Of a stretch of 64,000 nt of DNA, positions 59,592 to 64,000 are shown piece after piece. Within the stretch, counting starts at the first letter, position 1, and each line of letters opens with the position of its first letter. Below the pieces are notes generated by a model. The model was not told the origin of the DNA. It did no database searches and saw only the letters and a program-made list of their open reading frames with translations. The position numbers and the translations under genes were made by a program. The DNA is from Magicicada septendecula (taxonomy: Eukaryota; Arthropoda; Insecta; Hemiptera; Cicadidae), in contig JAWRYS010000677.1 of NCBI GenBank assembly GCA_034769895.1, forward strand, positions 1 through 64,000, given 5' to 3'.

Positions 59592-60812
59592 ATGCATACA
59601 AGAGGTGTTTCTAAAAGGATAGCGAAGGACCAGGAAACCGAAGAAGATAGACGGGAAGAAGAAACAGAGGTAGTTACAGACACCGAAATGGAACAACAGG
59701 CGGGTGACAAGGAGGAAGCCAGAGGAGGACTAGATTTACAAAAATTATGGGAATTAATCAAAGAAGAAAATAGACAAACTATTGAGAAAATAGACAGTAT
59801 TAAAGAAGATAATGGACAAACTAATAAAAAAATAGACAGTATCAAAGAAGATAATAGACAAACTAATGAAAAAATAGACAGTATTAACGAAAACTCAAAG
59901 AAACAAAACGAAATTTTGAGTGAGAATTTAATCAAACTAATGAATGAGAAGTTTGACAAAAATAAAGAGGAAAATGATGAGAATAACCGGCTGATAAGTG
60001 AAAGCTTAAACCAAATTAATGAAAGGTTTGACAGGAACGATGAGAGCTTAAGGCAGATTCAGGAAAATAACAAACAAATAGAGGGGAAAATTGAAAACAG
60101 TAATAAGGAGTTACAGCAAATTATAAATGAACAAAACCAAGCGTTGAAAGAAGTCATCAATGAAAGGGTTGCAAATGTCAATGAAACAATTAACAAAAGG
60201 GTGGATAATTATGAAGAGGAAGTAAGACAGCAAATAACAGAAACTAAGGTGGTTCTAGAAAAGACAGATGAAACCATCATACAACTCGCAGTGGAAGTAG
60301 AGGCCAAAATGAATCAAGTGGAAAATAATAACAAAACTAGAATAAAAGAAGTACAATTAGAAACCCAAGGGAAATTGGACGAAATGCAAATTAATATAGC
60401 TGGGAGAATTGAAATAGTTAACAACGAAATAACACAAATAAAAACCCAAGTGGATCAAAATAAGGGGACCGTCGAAAATATACAGAATCAGCAATTGATT
60501 AATATAAGGGAATCAATAGAAGTTTTACAAAATCGACCAATGTATCTGGCACATCACATAGCCCCGGAACAGAAAGAAAATATCAATTTCAAAATTTATA
60601 GAGGAAACCCCATGGAATTTCTAGAGAGAATAGATGAATGGTTTAGTAGAATTAAGGTGACCCGATGGAACATAATAAAAAATTTGTTGGATGATTGTTT
60701 TAAAAGCATAAATGATAATTGGTGGTCAGTGGTCCAGAATGAAACGAGTAATTATGAAAGTTTAAAAAGGCTTTTAGGTCGAAACACTGGTCGGATTCCG
60801 TACAGAACATGA
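59592..60812 (+). CDS. gag-like N-terminal ORF, unit J (intact, 406 codons)
   Basis: Open throughout with three 14-residue repeats; the repeats differ slightly from A and B (EDNGQTNKKIDSI). It shares GQ and VVLEKT variants with H and I but lacks their stops, so it represents their pre-lesion form or a converted copy. The heptamer and ATGA overlap are kept. Confidence 0.83.
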   Translation: MHTRGVSKRIAKDQETEEDRREEETEVVTDTEMEQQAGDKEEARGGLDLQKLWELIKEENRQTIEKIDSIKEDNGQTNKKIDSIKEDNRQTNEKIDSINENSKKQNEILSENLIKLMNEKFDKNKEENDENNRLISESLNQINERFDRNDESLRQIQENNKQIEGKIENSNKELQQIINEQNQALKEVINERVANVNETINKRVDNYEEEVRQQITETKVVLEKTDETIIQLAVEVEAKMNQVENNNKTRIKEVQLETQGKLDEMQINIAGRIEIVNNEITQIKTQVDQNKGTVENIQNQQLINIRESIEVLQNRPMYLAHHIAPEQKENINFKIYRGNPMEFLERIDEWFSRIKVTRWNIIKNLLDDCFKSINDNWWSVVQNETSNYESLKRLLGRNTGRIPYRT

Positions 60813-61672
60813 TTAGGGACAACATTACCAACGGGAGATTCAATATTAATCAAGAGCAGTCCCCAACTACCTATTTTTTGGGAAAGGTGTGTTTGGCGCG
60901 TCATTTGGAACCGCAAATACCAGAGGAATGTTTAGTAAATAAACTATCTTACCATTTTGAAGAAGAGATAGTTCTTGCCAGACGCAGTGGACAAGTGAAG
61001 ACGGTGGGAGCAATGGAAACCTTGTTGGCCAGTTACGAAATGGAAGACTATTATCAAAGGTCTCGAAGGCAAAGTGACTATTAAAACAATAGGAGGGAGG
61101 AGCCAAATCAAGAGTCGCGTCCGGGAATAAATAGATATACCAACAATAATTATAACCGAAGGGTTAACGACCATTTTATGAATAATCGTTACCGTAATAA
61201 TCATTACCAAAACAATCATTATAATAACTATAATAATAAAAGATACAGCACAGGCCGCAGGAATTTTGATAACGGGAGAGACTATTGGAATAATAACCGA
61301 GGGAACGATGATGGAGGAAATCAAAACAGCAATAGGAGCGTCGAGAATGATCGAGGAAGCAGGGAACAAAGGAGAGACATACCCTCGGAAAATCAACCAA
61401 GTAATGACCAGGGAACCCATATAGCTCGAGTAAACTATATCATGGCTGATGAGAGGAATAACCAAGAAGACCATCATGGAAACCATAAACCTAATCCCGA
61501 TTCTGGGAATGCTGGGGGAAGAAACAGACGAAACGAAGAAGACATAGAACCGTATGTGTATGATCCATACTGCGACGATACCATTGAAAGATTTACAACT
61601 GCTTATAATCTACGGAATCCACCGGAAAACCATATTGGTAGAGTAGCCCGAACAGTGGCCAATACAAAATAG
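60809..61672 (+). CDS. gag-like C-terminal ORFs, unit J (split by TAA 61082-61084)
   Basis: Capsid ORF 60809-61084 (HLEPQIPEE, R-to-Q change), TAA, then the Asn/Arg-rich ORF 61178-61672, without the one-base loss of H and I. Confidence 0.72.
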
Positions 61673-62582
61673 TTAAGATGAATTAGTTGGAATCAATTTT
61701 AAAACCAAGAAATTCAAAAATAAGTAAGAACACCTTACTATATAATTCAGAAGAAATTATTTTAAACTAATAAACATGAAAGAAGAGAAAGAAGGGTTAG
61801 AAATGAGTTAGATGAAGGAAGAATATGCCATACAATTTATGATAAGGAGGAGATTCAGTGTTTGATTGCAGAAGTAAATGGGAGTGAATTAAAAATAGTA
61901 AAATATGTATGCTAAGGAATAATTAATTGACAGCACGGAACTAAGAAGAATTTAAAATGAATATTGAACAGCTTTAACTAATATACTGGTGAATAATATG
62001 ATAAATGGAACTACAGAACAACGAGATAAATAATATAATAATTTAAGAAAAGTATTAGGATACCTCAGGAATAATAGTAATCATCCCTTGAACATAAGTT
62101 TGTAGCGAAGGAGCTACCTTATAGATAATAATTATGTGTATTGTGTTGTGATAGTGCAACTTTTATTTTTTTCTGGACAGAGATGAAGTTCCTCTGATTT
62201 CAGACGATATAGTTAGGGAAACGGCAGAGTAATGGAAGCCAATAGTGCCCCTCTGATTCCGTACCAGCTATGATATTAGGGAAAAATGTTAGGGAAATAT
62301 AGTATTTTAGGGATTATACACCAAGAGAGGTAATTAAATATAAAAATGATAATAAAAAATGATAGCGTAAAAAGCTAGAAGTTATGAGTTCCAGAGAAAA
62401 GGACAGGTTTACAACTGAGGTAGGTACCAGTAAAGAATTAATGACCAGATACACAAAGAGTGTCAACACAATTTTCCGGTGCAATTAAAAGTTTGAAGAA
62501 TAGAAAGAGAAGAAAACCTTATCATAGGCGAACTATAAGTTTATTTTTACTAAACTTTATTCAGCCAAAATAAACTTCTTTC
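61673..62582 (+). other. Non-coding 3' internal region, unit J
   Basis: Same kind of sequence as in unit A. No gene seen. Confidence 0.7.
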
Positions 62583-62592
62583 GGAGGGGGAG
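62583..62592 (+). other. Polypurine tract, unit J
   Basis: GGAGGGGGAG before LTR K. Confidence 0.75.
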
Positions 62593-62597
62593 TATTA

Positions 62598-64000
62598 TGT
62601 AACGTAACAGAGTTGAGGTTCCCGACGTTACATAAAAGATTGCAAACATGACTTAAAACAATGCCCAAAGTATGTTATAATTAAATACAAGAGGGCCAAT
62701 CTCACCTAAAAAATGCATTGAAGGTACCTAGTAAGGTTACTAAGTAATAAAACATTGAAGGTGTAACTAAATATAAAATATATAATGAGTAGTATGAGAT
62801 GTAAACTATAAACACTGTGTCTAGTGGGATGAATTTAATGTGTAGGAGTTGAGTATAATATACTGTTCAATTAATATTTACTGTGTTATAAAATGTACTT
62901 GGTGTTGTACTGTATCATGATATAGTGTTTACACGATATTATTTTATGTTTTGTGTGTAGTAGGTGTGGAGCCGTTGCTTTAAGGAAGTACTAAGTCATG
63001 GGTACTCATTTCATTCATGTTAAACTTGTATTTAAATAATTAAATAGAAGTACATTTATTATGTATGGTATTATGTTAAATGTATTTACTTTAATTAATT
63101 AATGAAGATGTTTAAAATAATATTTGTAAACTTGGCCAGGAAGACAATAAGTGTTAATAAGTTGGCAAGTAGTTCTTATAATTATGTTAAAAACCAATAA
63201 AGGGTTCAATGATGAACTAACTAATAATAATGAATTAAAACCAGGAAATTAAAATTGATATAAGTGGCCATAAGCCAGTGACTCTTTGTACAGTAGGTCA
63301 GGTAAAGAAAAATTAAATTAAAAGCAAAACAAAATTATAACATGTGTAATAAAACCAATAGGCCTAAATTTAATATTTGTAAAAGGAAATTAATACCTTT
63401 TTTAATAAGTCCATTCAGATGAAAATGTAGTACAATGTATACGTTTTAATAAGGCAGATTAAGTGAGAGTTTTATGTGATTTGGTGTAATTCCAAGCATG
63501 GAGTATTTTATTAAATAAGAGTAGTAATATTTTCTAATTCTGGCTCTAGGATATCAAATATTATCCAATGACAGGAAAAGTAATGGTTGTTAGGGTAACA
63601 GATATGCAAGAAATTTTGTTGATTTCAACATTCAATTGTGACATGTGGATGGGTTAAGTTGAATTAATACGAATCCAGAAAAGAATTTAAAAATAAAAAA
63701 CCTTTCAATTCGATTGTTATATGCTATTGGGAAAAGTTCAGCAGACAAATTTAAAAAGAAAATAAAATAAAATGAATAAAATTTAACAAATCAAATGTCT
63801 TAAAGCCAATCCACTTAAAAAAAAAAGAATTGGGTAATAACTACTGAACTAGATTTCAGGAAATATAATTCCACACATCCTCAAAGTTCACGGAATTAAT
63901 AAATCCTTCTTCAAACTAATTCCAGTAAAGGAATGCTGATGAAACCGATTTACAATTAAACAAGATGATCCATAGCAGAAGAAGTCAAAATTAATGGAAA
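62598..64000 (+). mobile_element. LTR K (cut by window edge)
   Basis: First 1.4 kb of the next LTR, continuing the array beyond the window. H- to J-type variants (TAGTACAATGTATACGTTTT near 63430). No gene seen. Confidence 0.8.

Larger units (their letters stand above)
1..64000 (+). repeat. Tandem array (macrosatellite) of ~5.74-kb LTR-retrotransposon units
   Basis: The same LTR, PBS, gag, tail and PPT order recurs head to tail across the whole window, ten times with a gag start codon plus partial units at both ends. Neighbouring units share one LTR between them; no host flank and no pair of LTRs separated by genomic DNA is seen. Uninterrupted start-to-start periods are 5686 to 5746 bases. 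Units differ by scattered single-base changes and small indels, so the array is young or being homogenised. Both ends lie outside the window, so the total copy number and any target-site duplication cannot be seen. Confidence 0.95.

Noticed and set aside
1..64000. Possibility that the window is a bacterial or phage accessory region
   Set aside because: PBS/PPT/LTR structure, a Penelope-like element, a hammerhead motif, microsatellites and low-GC non-coding DNA all fit a eukaryotic nuclear genome. No prokaryotic gene organisation is seen.

Overview
The window is eukaryotic, AT-rich repetitive DNA with no host gene that I can recognise. It is one head-to-tail array of a ~5.74-kb unit, all on the + strand. 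Each unit reads as a Ty3/gypsy-type LTR retrotransposon that shares its LTRs with its neighbours: a ~2.64-kb LTR, a tRNA-Lys primer-binding site, a gag-like gene, a non-coding 3' part with a possible protease relic, and a polypurine tract that runs into the next LTR. The gag capsid style and the Penelope-like and Helentron-like guests point to an arthropod, probably an insect. That is inference from family resemblance; the species cannot be named.

Layout. Unit 0 contributes only the gag 3' end (1-119) and its tail. Gag start codons of units A to J are at 3784, 9530, 15271, 21010, 28436, 34178, 42432, 48118, 53855 and 59592. The window ends inside LTR K. Start-to-start spacing is 5746, 5741, 5739, 7426, 5742, 8254, 5686, 5737 and 5737 bases. 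The two long intervals hold guests. Unit D gag carries a 1.69-kb element (21290-22976) made of eight ~160-bp repeats between hairpin ends. Between units F and G lies a Penelope-like element (36405-41078): a 5'-truncated copy followed directly by a near-complete RT/GIY-YIG copy, each with a hammerhead-ribozyme-like motif. About 2.2 kb of the unit, including the LTR start, is missing at that insertion.

Coding state. No unit has reverse transcriptase, RNase H or integrase, so the family is non-autonomous. Gag is split the same way in every unit: a ~400-codon coiled-coil plus capsid ORF, a -1 frame change at a TTTAAAA heptamer, 91 codons, an in-frame TAA, then ~195 codons of Asn/Arg/Tyr-rich sequence. 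Only A, B, G and J keep the first ORF intact. Units H and I share the same nonsense and frameshift mutations, units C and D share others, and some LTRs are mosaics of distant LTRs. This fits spread as a macrosatellite by unequal exchange or circle-based amplification better than ten separate retrotranspositions. The only protein set resembling an autonomous element is that of the Penelope-like guest, which has one in-frame stop.
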